A stretch of 64,000 nucleotides of DNA from Methyloceanibacter superfactus (lineage in GTDB: Bacteria; Pseudomonadota; Alphaproteobacteria; Rhizobiales; Methyloligellaceae), in NCBI RefSeq assembly GCF_001723305.1, contig NZ_LPWF01000028.1:91252-155251 (forward strand), written 5' to 3'. Position 1 is the first letter of the stretch; the number at the start of each line of letters is the position of its first letter. The position numbers and the translations under genes are program-made. This document shows positions 43,276-51,933 of this stretch, piece after piece. A model generated the notes under the pieces. The model saw nothing but the letters and a program-made list of their open reading frames with translations, made no database searches and was not told the origin of the DNA.

Positions 43276-43372
43276 GTCTGGCCCCTTTCGCGTGCTTCTC
43301 CGGGGAGAACTCTTCAGGTGGAAAAGGGTGCCGCGGACGGCAACCGGGTGGGACGAATTGCCCGGCGGCGCC

Positions 43373-44731
43373 TTACGACAACAGCTCGCGGAAATAGGAA
43401 TCGAGCAGGCGGTCCTGGGGATCGATCTCTTTCCGGCGGGCGGCGAATTGCTGGAGCCGCGTGCCGAAGGCCCGGCGCACCTGGTCGCGGGTCAGGAACG
43501 GCGTCTGGTTGAACAGCGGCACGCCCCGCCGCTCGCTACAGAAATCGTTATAGGCGAGCAGGAACTCCTCCCATTCGGGGCCGCCGGTGGAGGCCGGATC
43601 GATGCTCAAGGTCGGGCCCTCCCAGCTATAGGAGAACAGCGCCTCGCAATCGCGCACGATGGCGTAGCCGACGCTCGGCAGGTTGCAGCGATAGCCGGTG
43701 TGCTGCTCGTAGGCGATGCAGAAGTCGCAATATTCCTCGAGCGTGTCGAAGAAGCCGCCCTCGCGGAACGACCACATGCTGAAGAGATATTTGTTCTCGC
43801 CGGGATCGCGCGGGTAATTGATGATCTGCGCGTGCGGCCAGGTGCGGTCGGAGCGCACGAACCAAACCATCAACTGCCGCAGCAGATAGAAGAAGGCGTC
43901 CTCGGCCCGCGCCCGCCATTTCGGGTTCGAGATGTTCTTCTTCATCCAGAGGACCGTCGCCGGCGCGTATTTGCGCCAGAAGCGGTTGCGATAGGCCCAG
44001 CGGAGTCGCGACTTGGGCTCGACCTCGGGATTGTCCTTGCGCAGCTCGACGACGACGCGCTTCGCATAGGGGAAGATGTAATACATCACGGCGTAGCCGC
44101 GCGCCTTGTAGATGGGGAAGTATTTGCGGAAATTCTCCAGGCTCAGCGAGTAGTGGCGCACCGACAGCGCCGTGGTCTTCCGGACCTTGATGGTCACCTC
44201 GAAGATGATGCCGAACAGCCCGTAGCTCGAGCGGATGAGCTGCATCTCCTTCGGATTGTCGGCCTCGTTGATCTCGCGGATCTCGCCTTGCGGCGTCACC
44301 AGCCGCACGGCGGTGACATAGGAGCTCACCTGGCCGAAGCCGCCGGGGAAGGACGAGTCCTTGGTGGCGGCGCAGGCCATGGCGGCCATGGTCGTGTTGC
44401 CGATCTCGGTGGTGATGTAAGGCTGCAGGCCGCGCTCTTTCAGGGCGTAAGCGAGCGTCATGTGCGAGACGCCGGCCTCGACCGTCACCGTGTCGTCGGT
44501 GAAGTGCAGGATGCGATTCATGGCCTTCATGTCGACCATGGTGCCGTCGTCGCCGTTCATGCGGGCGGTGGAATGCATGGAGCCGGCCGGGCGCACGGGC
44601 GAGGGAAAGCGCACGTGGTCGACCATGATCTCGACCAGATCCTCGACGCTCTCCGGCGTTACCTTCACCTTCGGGTGATAGGTCCAGGTGCCGTCCCAGC
44701 TCTTGACGGTGACGTCCTGCTGGCTGTCCAT
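43373..44731 (-). CDS. FAD-binding (PCMH-type) oxidoreductase
   Basis: 452 residues from MDSQQDVTVK, chosen for the GGGGAGG just upstream; the frame is open to an earlier ATG at 44860. The FAD-binding domain has VRPAGSMHSTARMNGDDGTM and VEAGVSHMTLAYALKERGLQ, as in D-arabinono-lactone, alditol or L-gulonolactone oxidases. The C-terminal half is rich in Tyr, Arg and Trp (YPRDPGENKYLFSMWSFREG). No flavin-linking HxxC-type His is clear. The substrate is unknown. It faces away from a flavin monooxygenase gene across a 254-base gap. Confidence 0.88.
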   Translation of the reverse strand: MDSQQDVTVKSWDGTWTYHPKVKVTPESVEDLVEIMVDHVRFPSPVRPAGSMHSTARMNGDDGTMVDMKAMNRILHFTDDTVTVEAGVSHMTLAYALKERGLQPYITTEIGNTTMAAMACAATKDSSFPGGFGQVSSYVTAVRLVTPQGEIREINEADNPKEMQLIRSSYGLFGIIFEVTIKVRKTTALSVRHYSLSLENFRKYFPIYKARGYAVMYYIFPYAKRVVVELRKDNPEVEPKSRLRWAYRNRFWRKYAPATVLWMKKNISNPKWRARAEDAFFYLLRQLMVWFVRSDRTWPHAQIINYPRDPGENKYLFSMWSFREGGFFDTLEEYCDFCIAYEQHTGYRCNLPSVGYAIVRDCEALFSYSWEGPTLSIDPASTGGPEWEEFLLAYNDFCSERRGVPLFNQTPFLTRDQVRRAFGTRLQQFAARRKEIDPQDRLLDSYFRELLS

Positions 44732-44985
44732 GTCCTCCCCCCAAACTTCGTCGCGGCGCAAGACCATAACGGAATGTGCCGCCGAATCCAGGCTCCACGC
44801 ATTTGAGCCGCAGGGCGCATTGAGCGGGCCCCAAGCCTCAAAGGATTTGACGCAGATCAATGAGGCGCGAGGAGGATCGTATGGGTTGAAGGGACCTGAG
44901 GGGAGTGCTTAGGTCTGCCGCTGTCATGGCCCAATCTTGGGCAAAATGTCACCGGCGCATGGTGCGCCAGAGCTTGTGAGGGGAC

Positions 44986-46353
44986 GTGAAGCGTTTCTGT
45001 ATCATCGGGGCCGGCGCCTGCGGCCTGGCCGTCGCCAAAACCTTTGCCGAGCGGGGAATTCCCTTCGATTGCTTCGAGGCGGAGGGCGACGTGGGGGGCA
45101 TCTGGAACCCGGATAGCCCGCATGTGGTCTATGGTTCCACCCACCTCAATTCGTCCAAGAAGCTGTCGCGCTACCCCGATTTCAAGTTCCCGGACGAGAT
45201 GCCGTACTATGTCAGCGCGGCCCAAGCCGAAGAGTATTTGCGCGCTTATGCCGCGGAATACGGAATCTACGATCGGATCACTTTCAACAGCCGGGTGACG
45301 TCGGCCGAGCGCACGGACCGGGGCTGGCGCATCGCCATCGAGGGTGAGGCGGAGCCGCGGATCTATGACGGGCTCGTGGTGGCCAACGGCCATCATTGGC
45401 AGGCGAAGATGCCGGACTACGCCGGCACGTTCGACGGGGAGATGCTGCACTCGCACGACGTGAAGTCGCGGGCGCAGCTCAAGGACAAGCGCGTGCTTGT
45501 GGTCGGCGCCGGCAACTCAGCCGTCGACATTCTGTCCGACGCCGCGCTCGACGGGAAGGCGGCGGTGCACTCCATGCGCCGGTCCTATTATTTCTTCCCG
45601 AAGATGCTGTTCGGCAAGCCGACCGACGCGGTGATCGACCGGTTGAGCCATTTGCCGCTGCCGCGCCGCTTCATGTACGGGCTCTACAAGCTCGGCATGC
45701 GCATTCTCGTGGGCGCGCATCGCCATTACGGCCTGGAGGCGCCGGACCACAATTTGTTCGAGGCGCATCCGACCGCCTGCACGACGTATCTCGATCACAT
45801 CGTGCATGGGCGGATCGTCGCCAAGCCCGGCATCGAGCGGTTCGAGGGCAAGCGCGTCTATTTCGTCGACGACACGTTCGAAGACGTCGACATGGTGATC
45901 TGGGCCACGGGCTACAGCATCAGCTTCCCGTTCATGGACGATTCCTACATTCTCGACGAGAAGGGACGTTCCAAGCTGTTCATCCACACGTTCGACCGCG
46001 AGCACGACGACTTCTTCGTGTGCGGGCTGTTCGAGCCGGCGGAAGGCGGCGTGTGGCAGATCGCCGATTACCAGGCGCGGCTGATCGCGGCCTTCATCGT
46101 GGCCTGCGAGACGGATCAGAAGCGCGCGGACTGGTTCCGCAAGCTGCGCGCGCATGCCAATCCCGATATCGGTCACGGCATCAAGTGGCAGGACACGCCT
46201 TGGCACAAATTCGAGATACAGCACTTACGCTTCCGCCGCTACATGGCGCGGCTGCTCAAGAAGTTCGGGCCGTGCGCCGGCGAGGAGCAAGAGATGCGGA
46301 CCATGGGCGAGAGCGCCGAGGACGCGGACGAGAAGCTCAAGCTCGCGTCGTGA
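44986..46353 (+). CDS. Flavin-containing monooxygenase family protein
   Basis: 455 residues with a GTG start after GAGGGGAC. The FAD motif is IIGAGACGLAVAKTF, the NADPH motif VVGAGNSAVDILSD, the FMO fingerprint FDGEMLHSHDV and the later VIWATGYSISFPF. The family inserts one oxygen atom into N-, S- or carbonyl substrates. The C-terminal part ends in a charged tail. The frame is intact, and a strong terminator follows. Substrate unknown. Confidence 0.93.
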   Translation: MKRFCIIGAGACGLAVAKTFAERGIPFDCFEAEGDVGGIWNPDSPHVVYGSTHLNSSKKLSRYPDFKFPDEMPYYVSAAQAEEYLRAYAAEYGIYDRITFNSRVTSAERTDRGWRIAIEGEAEPRIYDGLVVANGHHWQAKMPDYAGTFDGEMLHSHDVKSRAQLKDKRVLVVGAGNSAVDILSDAALDGKAAVHSMRRSYYFFPKMLFGKPTDAVIDRLSHLPLPRRFMYGLYKLGMRILVGAHRHYGLEAPDHNLFEAHPTACTTYLDHIVHGRIVAKPGIERFEGKRVYFVDDTFEDVDMVIWATGYSISFPFMDDSYILDEKGRSKLFIHTFDREHDDFFVCGLFEPAEGGVWQIADYQARLIAAFIVACETDQKRADWFRKLRAHANPDIGHGIKWQDTPWHKFEIQHLRFRRYMARLLKKFGPCAGEEQEMRTMGESAEDADEKLKLAS

Positions 46354-46378
46354 TCTGAGCGCGGCCGCAAAACGCCAC

Positions 46379-46414
46379 AAAAAAACCCGGGGCTTTCACC
46401 CCGGGTCTTTTTTT
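46379..46414 (+). terminator. Bidirectional intrinsic terminator
   Basis: CCCGGGG and CCCCGGG pair around CTTTCA, with an A-run before and a T-run after. It ends both the monooxygenase and the convergent phasin transcripts. Confidence 0.92.
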
Positions 46415-46433
46415 GCCGAATCGCTCGATCGCG

Positions 46434-46795
46434 TTACGCGGTCGGCGTGAAGGACGGCGGCGTGGTCTTGGCCACAGCCTGCTCAACCGGCTTATAGGCG
46501 TCACGGCTGACGGTGGCGAACTTCTCGCCGATCTTCGTGCCTCGGCGACCCAATTGTCGAAGGCCGTCTTGGCATACTGCGACTGGATCTCGATCACGTG
46601 CTCGAGCGACTTGGCGCCGACGAGCTTCTCGAAAGTGCGGGTCGCTTCGGCGAATGCCTGCTTCGAATAGCCGGTGATCTGGGCGCCGATATCCTGGAAG
46701 CCGCGATTGAGCTCGCCATAAGAGCGGACCATCGCGTCGTAGTTGTCCTTGCCCAGCTTCTGAAATTCGTTGCTGGCCTTGCTGTAGTCGAACAT
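46434..46795 (-). CDS. Phasin family protein (frameshifted)
   Basis: About 120 residues. MFDYSKASNEFQKLGKDNYD, then YGELNRGFQDIGAQITGYSK and the amphipathic helix VIEIQSQYAKTAFDNWVAE, are typical of phasins that coat polyhydroxyalkanoate granules. A shift near 46545 is needed; the other frame then reads TKIGEKFATVSRDAYKPVEQ and ends at a TAA in 46434-46436. As written, the frame runs into the terminator. No other PHA genes are in the window. Confidence 0.9.
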
Positions 46796-46950
46796 CTCGG
46801 AACTCCTTTATCTCCGCGGGGTGTTTCACGGTGCAGCCTAGAGATATTGCAGTGCACAATAGATTTCAAGGGGAAATTGCTGCGCTGCACAAAAAAAGTT
46901 CCGGGGCCGCCTAAGGGGCTTTAGCCGCCGCTGCCTTCAGCGCGCGCCGC

Positions 46951-47178
46951 CTAGCAGCGGTTGCCGAGGGTAAAGATGCATTTCAGGCCCTTGCCGGTCT
47001 TCTTGACCACGGTGCCCGTGCCTTGGACGACGCCCTTGCCGGCCTGACCGGCCCCTTGAACGACGCCCTTGCCGACCTCTGCGGTGCCTTTCACGGCGCC
47101 TTTGACCGGCTCGACGGCCTGGGCCGACAGCGTCGCTGCGGCCAGGATGAGGCTTGCGAGAAGTGAAGTGCGGATCAT
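46951..47178 (-). CDS. Small secreted protein with GKGVVQG repeats
   Basis: 75 residues with a signal peptide (SLLASLILAAATLSAQA). The mature part is made of short Gly/Val/Lys repeats, GKGVVQGAGQA and GKGVVQGTGTV, then VVKKTGKGLK and a C-terminal Cys pair (KCIFTLGNRC). The repeat could form a glycine-zipper-like amphipathic segment. No function is known to me. Confidence 0.72.
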   Translation of the reverse strand: MIRTSLLASLILAAATLSAQAVEPVKGAVKGTAEVGKGVVQGAGQAGKGVVQGTGTVVKKTGKGLKCIFTLGNRC

Positions 47179-47422
47179 CGGTCCCTCCCTCGTGTGGATG
47201 CGATTGTTGCGTGCCGTTGGCCGTTGCGGCCAGGGCGGAACACAAGATTAATAGTTGGGCCCTGGATTGGGTTCCAACAAGGCGCGCGGCCTCAATATCG
47301 ATGGGCTTTCGTGCCGGCGAATGCATGAAACACGATTTGGATGTCGAATTGGCGAGCCGGCGCGCGCCGATCCCTTGCCGCTAAGGCTTGAGCAGACTCA
47401 CTTGCGTCTTTAAACCCATTCT

Positions 47423-49052
47423 ATGGCGCTGAGACGTGTGAGGCTTCTGGCCACGGCCGGACGCTGGACCATCCCCAATCTCAAGCAGTTCCAAGAGAGC
47501 CGGCAACCGGTGGTGTGGCTCTTGGCGCCGCTGATCGGATTGGCCACGGGCCTCGCGGCTATCGGCTTCCGTCTGGCGATCGGCGTCTTCCAGCTGCCTT
47601 GGCTGCACGACATGTCGGAGAACGTGGTCCAAGCCGCGCGGGCACAGCCTTGGTGGGTGATCGTGCTGGCGCCGGCCGCGGGCGGGCTTCTAGTCGGGCT
47701 GATGCTGCGCTATGTGCTCACCGCCAAGCGCACGGACGCGGTGCCTGACGTCATGGAGGCGCGGGTCAATGCCGGGCGGGGCTTGAACTTGCGTCAGGGC
47801 TGCTGAGCGCGCTGGCGAGCGCTGCTGTCGCTCGGCTCGGCGCCAGCGCCGGCCGCGAAGGCCCGATCGTCCATCTCGGCGCGACCATCGCCGCGGCGGC
47901 CTGCTCCCGGCTCAACCTGCCCAACGCCGCGCGGCGCACATTGCTCGCCTCGGGTGCCGCCGGCGCCGTGGCCGCGTCGTTCACGCGCCTATCGCCGGCG
48001 TGCTGTTCGCGCAAGAGGTGATCCTCAATCATTTCTCCATCCGCAGCTTCGTGCCGCTGGTGCTGTCCTCCGTGGTGGCGACGATCCTGTCGCAAGCCTG
48101 GTTCGGCAACGTCGCCGCGTTCGTCGTGCCGAGCTACAGCATCGCGTCCTATCTGGAAGTGCCGGCCTTCGTGCTGCTCGGCATCGTCGCCGCCGCGGTG
48201 GCGGTCATCTTCCAGCTCACGGTGCTCTCCACCGATTGGGTCGCCCGCAACATCAACATGCCACTGGTGGCGCGGCCCGCGGTGGGCGGCCTGCTGATCG
48301 GCGTCATCGCCATCTGGTTTCCGGAAGTGCTCGGCGTCGGTTACGACACCACCGATGCGGCGCTGAAAGACCAGCTCCCCATCCTCCTGATGGTGACGCT
48401 GATCTTCGCCAAGACCGGGGCGACGGCGATCGCGCTCGGCTCACGCTTCGGCGGTGGGGTGTTCTCGCCGGCGCTCTATCTCGGCGCCATGACGGGCGGC
48501 GCCTTCGGTCTCATCGCCGCCAGCGTGTTTCCCGAGATCGGCTCCAGCGAGGGCCTCTACGCCATTCTCGGCATGGGCGCGGTGACCGCGGCCGTGCTCG
48601 GCGCGCCGATCTCGACCACGGTGATGGTGTTCGAGCTCACCGGCGGCTTCGCGTTGAGCCTGGCGCTGATGCTGACGGTGGCGATCGCCAACGGCATCAG
48701 CCAGGCAATCCTCGGCCGGTCCTTCTTCCAGGCCCAACTCGAATCGCGCGGCATCGTGCTGCATGAGGGCCCGCACCGGACGGTGATGAAGGATATCCGT
48801 GTCGCCGACTTCATGCGGCCGCCGGCGGAAGGCGATCCGGTGGTGCTGCCCGAGGGCGAGCGCGAGCGCGCGTTGCAATCGGACGAGACGCTGGAAACGG
48901 CACTGCGCGCTTTCGATACCCTGGGCGCCGACCGGATGCCCGTGGTCGATCCCAAGGACAGAAGCCGGATCGTCGGCTGGGCGAGCCAAGCCCGGGCGCT
49001 GTCGTGGTTCAACAAGGCGCTGATCGACGCCAGCGTGGAAGAGCACCGCTAG
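47423..49052 (+). CDS. ClC-family chloride channel/antiporter with CBS segment (frameshifted)
   Basis: About 540 residues in three frames, with shifts near 47790 and 47985. The ion-selectivity motifs are there: GREGP in ASAGREGPIVHLG and the GGGVFSPALYLG filter. About 10-12 membrane helices follow. The C-terminal 100 residues carry a CBS-like region (VADFMRPPAEGDPVVLPEGE, ADRMPVVDPKDRSRIVGWAS). The gating glutamate of CLC antiporters (E of GREGP) is present, so it may exchange Cl- for H+. Confidence 0.92.
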
Positions 49053-49073
49053 GCCGGAGACTTCGCGGTCGCC

Positions 49074-49463
49074 TCAGGGCGCCACCTCGTTCTGCCGGTT
49101 GGACGGCGGGGCGGGATCGCCGGCGTCGTCACCCTGCCCGGGTTCGGGCGAGAAATATGTGTCGAGCTTGTCCGGCGTCCCGTCGAAGGCCGCGGCATCG
49201 GGCGGCGGCTCGCGCTTGACCGTGATGTTCGGCCAGATCTCCGCGTATTCGGCGTTGAGCGTCAGCCATTTGTCGAGACCGGGCTCCGTGTCGGCGAAGA
49301 TCGCCTCGGCGGGACATTCCGGCTCGCACACGCCGCAATCGATGCATTCGTCCGGGTGGATGACGAGCATGTTCTTGCCCTCGTAGAAGCAGTCGACGGG
49401 ACACACCTCCACGCAGTCCATGTATTTGCACTTGATGCAGTTGTCGGTGACGACGAAGGTCAC
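49074..49463 (-). CDS. fdxA: Seven-iron ferredoxin FdxA
   Basis: 129 residues from a GTG that overlaps the stop of the haemoglobin gene. [20 protein letters not shown] and [18 protein letters not shown] hold the cysteines of one 3Fe-4S and one 4Fe-4S cluster. The C-terminal Pro-rich tail is longer than usual. It transfers electrons at low potential; the coupling to a haemoglobin gene suggests a role as its reductant, which is inference. Confidence 0.95.
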   Translation of the reverse strand: MTFVVTDNCIKCKYMDCVEVCPVDCFYEGKNMLVIHPDECIDCGVCEPECPAEAIFADTEPGLDKWLTLNAEYAEIWPNITVKREPPPDAAAFDGTPDKLDTYFSPEPGQGDDAGDPAPPSNRQNEVAP

Positions 49464-49926
49464 GGCGCGCTCCTTGGGCAATCGTGCTCCGGCCGGTAGA
49501 ACAGGGCGATCTGCAGGCTCGTGGCGATGCGCTTGGCCTTGTCCATGAAGGACGCGGTCAGGGCCGCGTCGAACAGCTCGCCGCATGTCTCGGCGAACAG
49601 CGAAAGCCAGCGCTCGAACAATTCCGGCGTGAGGCCCGCGAGACGGCGGTGCGCCGCCACCGGATTGCCGTGGTAGCGCCCCGAGGTCAGCATGATCGAC
49701 GACCAGAAGTCGCGCATGGTGGCGAGATGCGGATCCCAGTCGGCGATGGCGCGGTCGAGACCGGCCCCAGCTCGTCGTCGGCGCGCACCTTGGCGTAGAA
49801 GCGGTCGACCAGGAGACGGATCGCCGGCTCGGTGGCCTCGGTCAGCTTGGAAGGCTCGGGCGGGCAACAGCCGCAACAGGTGCCGGCTTCCGCGCCCCCG
49901 GGCTTGGTTTGGACAGTGGATTCCAT
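49460..49926 (-). CDS. Group III truncated haemoglobin with Cys-rich N-terminus (frameshifted)
   Basis: About 155 residues from [10 protein letters not shown]. An N-terminal extension with Cys-Cys-Gly-Cys-Cys ([11 protein letters not shown]) is followed by [20 protein letters not shown], then, after a shift near 49765, [20 protein letters not shown] and the haem pocket [20 protein letters not shown], typical of trHb3 proteins that bind O2 or NO. The proximal His is in AAHRRL. It is divergent from an Rrf2 regulator. Confidence 0.9.
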
Positions 49927-49943
49927 GAGGGCTCCGTACAAAC

Positions 49944-49960
49944 ATGGATATTTAATCCAT
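49944..49960. promoter_or_regulatory. Palindrome upstream of the haemoglobin gene (putative regulator site)
   Basis: A perfect inverted repeat, ATGGAT-ATTTA-ATCCAT, lies 18 bases upstream of the haemoglobin start in the intergenic region shared with the Rrf2-type regulator. Position and symmetry fit an operator; the regulator that binds is not shown. Confidence 0.5.
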
Positions 49961-49986
49961 CTATTCACGCCGCTTGCCAAAAAGCA

Positions 49987-50001
49987 ATATATAAAATATA
50001 T
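49987..50001. promoter_or_regulatory. AT-rich palindrome between haemoglobin and Rrf2 genes
   Basis: ATATAT-AAA-ATATAT, inside AAGATATATTTTATATATTGC on the minus strand, resembles the AAGATnnATTT half-site style of NsrR operators. It could equally be overlapping -10 elements of the two divergent promoters. Confidence 0.4.
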
Positions 50002-50028
50002 CTTTTGTGACCCGAGGAGGAGAGAGCC

Positions 50029-50502
50029 GTGCGGCTGACCGTCTATAGCGACTATGCGCTGCGCCTGCTCATGTATCTCGCGGTCAAGGATGACGGCCTC
50101 GCGACTATCGCCGAGATCGCCGAAAGCTACGGCATTTCCAAAAACCATTTGATGAAGGTGGCGCATGAGCTCGGCGTCGCCGGCTATGTGGAGACGGTGC
50201 GGGGCAGGGGCGGCGGCTTGCGGCTTGCGCGCCCACGCGAGGCGATCAGGCTCGGCGACGTGGTGCGGCAAACCGAGCCGGACATGATGCTCGTGCCGTG
50301 CTTCGCGCCGGGCGACGGGGATTGCGTGATCGAGCGGTGCTGCGTGCTGCGCAAGGCACTTCAGAAGGCGGGCGATGCGTTTCTCGGCGTGCTCGACGGC
50401 TACAGCCTGGCGGATCTGGCGCGGCCGCGCAGTTCCTTGCGCTCCCTGCTGGCCCTGCCGCCGGCAACGCCCGGGCGCTCGGCGCGTCCCGCCGCGTCCT
50501 AG
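50029..50502 (+). CDS. Rrf2-family regulator, NsrR-like
   Basis: 157 residues with a GTG start after GAGGAGGAGAG. MRLTVYSDYALRLLMYLAVK begins the winged helix, and ISKNHLMKVAHELGVAGYVE the recognition part. Cysteines in PCFAPGDGDCVIERCC have the spacing of NsrR, the nitric-oxide sensor with an Fe-S cluster. Divergent from trHb3-fdxA, it probably controls them in response to NO. The C-terminal Pro/Arg tail is not part of the family. Confidence 0.88.
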   Translation: MRLTVYSDYALRLLMYLAVKDDGLATIAEIAESYGISKNHLMKVAHELGVAGYVETVRGRGGGLRLARPREAIRLGDVVRQTEPDMMLVPCFAPGDGDCVIERCCVLRKALQKAGDAFLGVLDGYSLADLARPRSSLRSLLALPPATPGRSARPAAS

Positions 50503-51295
50503 CCCGTCTTCGCCTTTTTGGCGGCGCGGCGGAGCTGGCTGGCCACCGTCTTGGGGAACAGCGCATTCATCACGAACAACGCGCGGTAGATGGCGGGCTT
50601 GACCACGAAGGCCTTGTTCGCGGCCACGCCGTCGAAAATCGCCTTGGCGGCCTCCTCCGGCTTGAGGGTCGGCACCAGCCTGGGATCGGTCTTGGGCACG
50701 TTCTCCCGGCTGCCGGGATTATGCTGCCAATAGGGCGTCTCGACCGTGCCGAGCACGACCAGGGTGACGAACAGGCCGCGGGCTTCAGCTCGCTTTGCAG
50801 CGTCTCAGCCAGTCCCGCCAAGGCCCGCCGCGCGGCGATATAGGCGCTCGCGTTCGGCCAGGCGAGATAGGAGGCCGGCGAGGTGATGAAGGCGATATTG
50901 CCGGTCCCTCGCGCGATCATGGCCGGCGCGAAGGCGCGGGTGACGTTGAAGGCCGCGAGATACGGGACATCCATCATGGCCCGGGCGTCCTCAGGGGAGG
51001 TGTCGACGAGCGGCAGCCAGCGGCCGGCGCCGGCATTGTTGATCAGGATGTCGGGGGTGCCGTTCTCGGCCTCGACCCGGGCGGCCATGTCCTTGATGGC
51101 CTCCGAGGCGGACAGGTCGATGGGGTGCGCGGTGGCCGTGCCGCCGGCCTCGCGAATCGCATGGGCCACGCCGAACAGGCGCTCGGCGTTGCGGGCGAGC
51201 AGCAGCACATGGGCGCCGGCCGCCCCGTAACGCTTGGCCGTGGCCTCGCCGATACCGCTGGATGCCCCTGTCACCAGGACCAGTTTCGACGTCAT
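50499..51295 (-). CDS. Short-chain dehydrogenase/reductase (frameshifted)
   Basis: About 265 residues from MTSKLVLVTGASSGIGEATA, with the cofactor motif TGASSGIGEAT, NNAG in ILINNAGAGRWLPL, and Ser/Tyr/Lys region TSPASYLAWPNASAYIAARR. Here the usual YxxxK reads YIAAR, so the catalytic Lys is Arg. A shift near 50780 leads into TVETPYWQHNPGSRENVPKT. The stop overlaps the end of the convergent Rrf2 gene. Substrate unknown. Confidence 0.88.
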
Positions 51296-51489
51296 TCCCC
51301 CGCCTTTCTGGCGTCTGCCGGCGTGGCCGGCGGCGTTTCGGGCCATGTTCGTGTCAAAATGACCCCGCACTGTGGCACAAAGGATACAGGGGTCGGCGGA
51401 ACCCTTTGATGATGGCAGCAAGATGCTGGCAAGAGCGCGTGCCACCGCGATAATCTTACCACTCTGGCTCGGGTGAAGGAGACGTTTCC

Positions 51490-51858
51490 ATGAGGTCGTA
51501 TATGCGTGGGTTTGCGCTGGCACTGGCTGCGGCGGGGCTGTGCATGGTGCAAGGCGCGACAGCCCAGGCGGGCTGCGTCGGACTGTCCGGCACCGCCGAC
51601 GGGTTCGATCGGCCGACGGCCGTCAGCCGGGCGCAGAACGCGCTGGCGACTGCCATCGCCGACTTCAAGGCGCAGAAGCGGCTCGGCGCCATCAGCGTCA
51701 GCGCCATGCGCGCGAAGCCTCAGCCTTATTGGCGGGACAGCGTCAGCTCGGAGCTCTACCAGAAGCCCGATGTGGTGACGTCCAAGTCCTACACGGTGTG
51801 CTGGTCCGGCGTGGTCTCGCCGTCGGTGTGCACCTCGGGCGCCAAGGTCTGCTGGTAG
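51490..51858 (+). CDS. Secreted hypothetical protein, 122 residues
   Basis: A signal peptide (GFALALAAAGLCMVQGATAQ) with a good ribosome binding site (GAAGGAGA). The mature part has four Cys (GCVGLSGTADGFDRP, VCWSGVVSPSVCTSGAKVCW), suggesting two disulfides, and a helix with AVSRAQNALATAIADFKAQK. It is followed by a terminator. No family known to me. Confidence 0.72.
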   Translation: MRSYMRGFALALAAAGLCMVQGATAQAGCVGLSGTADGFDRPTAVSRAQNALATAIADFKAQKRLGAISVSAMRAKPQPYWRDSVSSELYQKPDVVTSKSYTVCWSGVVSPSVCTSGAKVCW

Positions 51859-51889
51859 CCTAGACCTCGCTTTGATCGAAGAAGACGCG

Positions 51890-51925
51890 GGCGCCGGAGG
51901 CTTTGCTTTCCGGCGCCGTTTTTTT
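51890..51925 (+). terminator. Intrinsic terminator
   Basis: GGCGCCGGA and TCCGGCGCC pair and are followed by a G and seven Ts. It serves the secreted protein gene and lies just before the end of the convergent emrB. Confidence 0.88.
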
Positions 51926-51933
51926 GCGCGCGC

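Noticed and set aside
42129..43397. 422-codon open frame opposite the aldo/keto reductase
   Set aside because: The reductase motifs on the minus strand are decisive.
43274..44806. 510-codon open frame on the plus strand opposite the FAD oxidoreductase
   Set aside because: The minus-strand protein has clear FAD-binding motifs; the plus frame has none and is a mirror of it.
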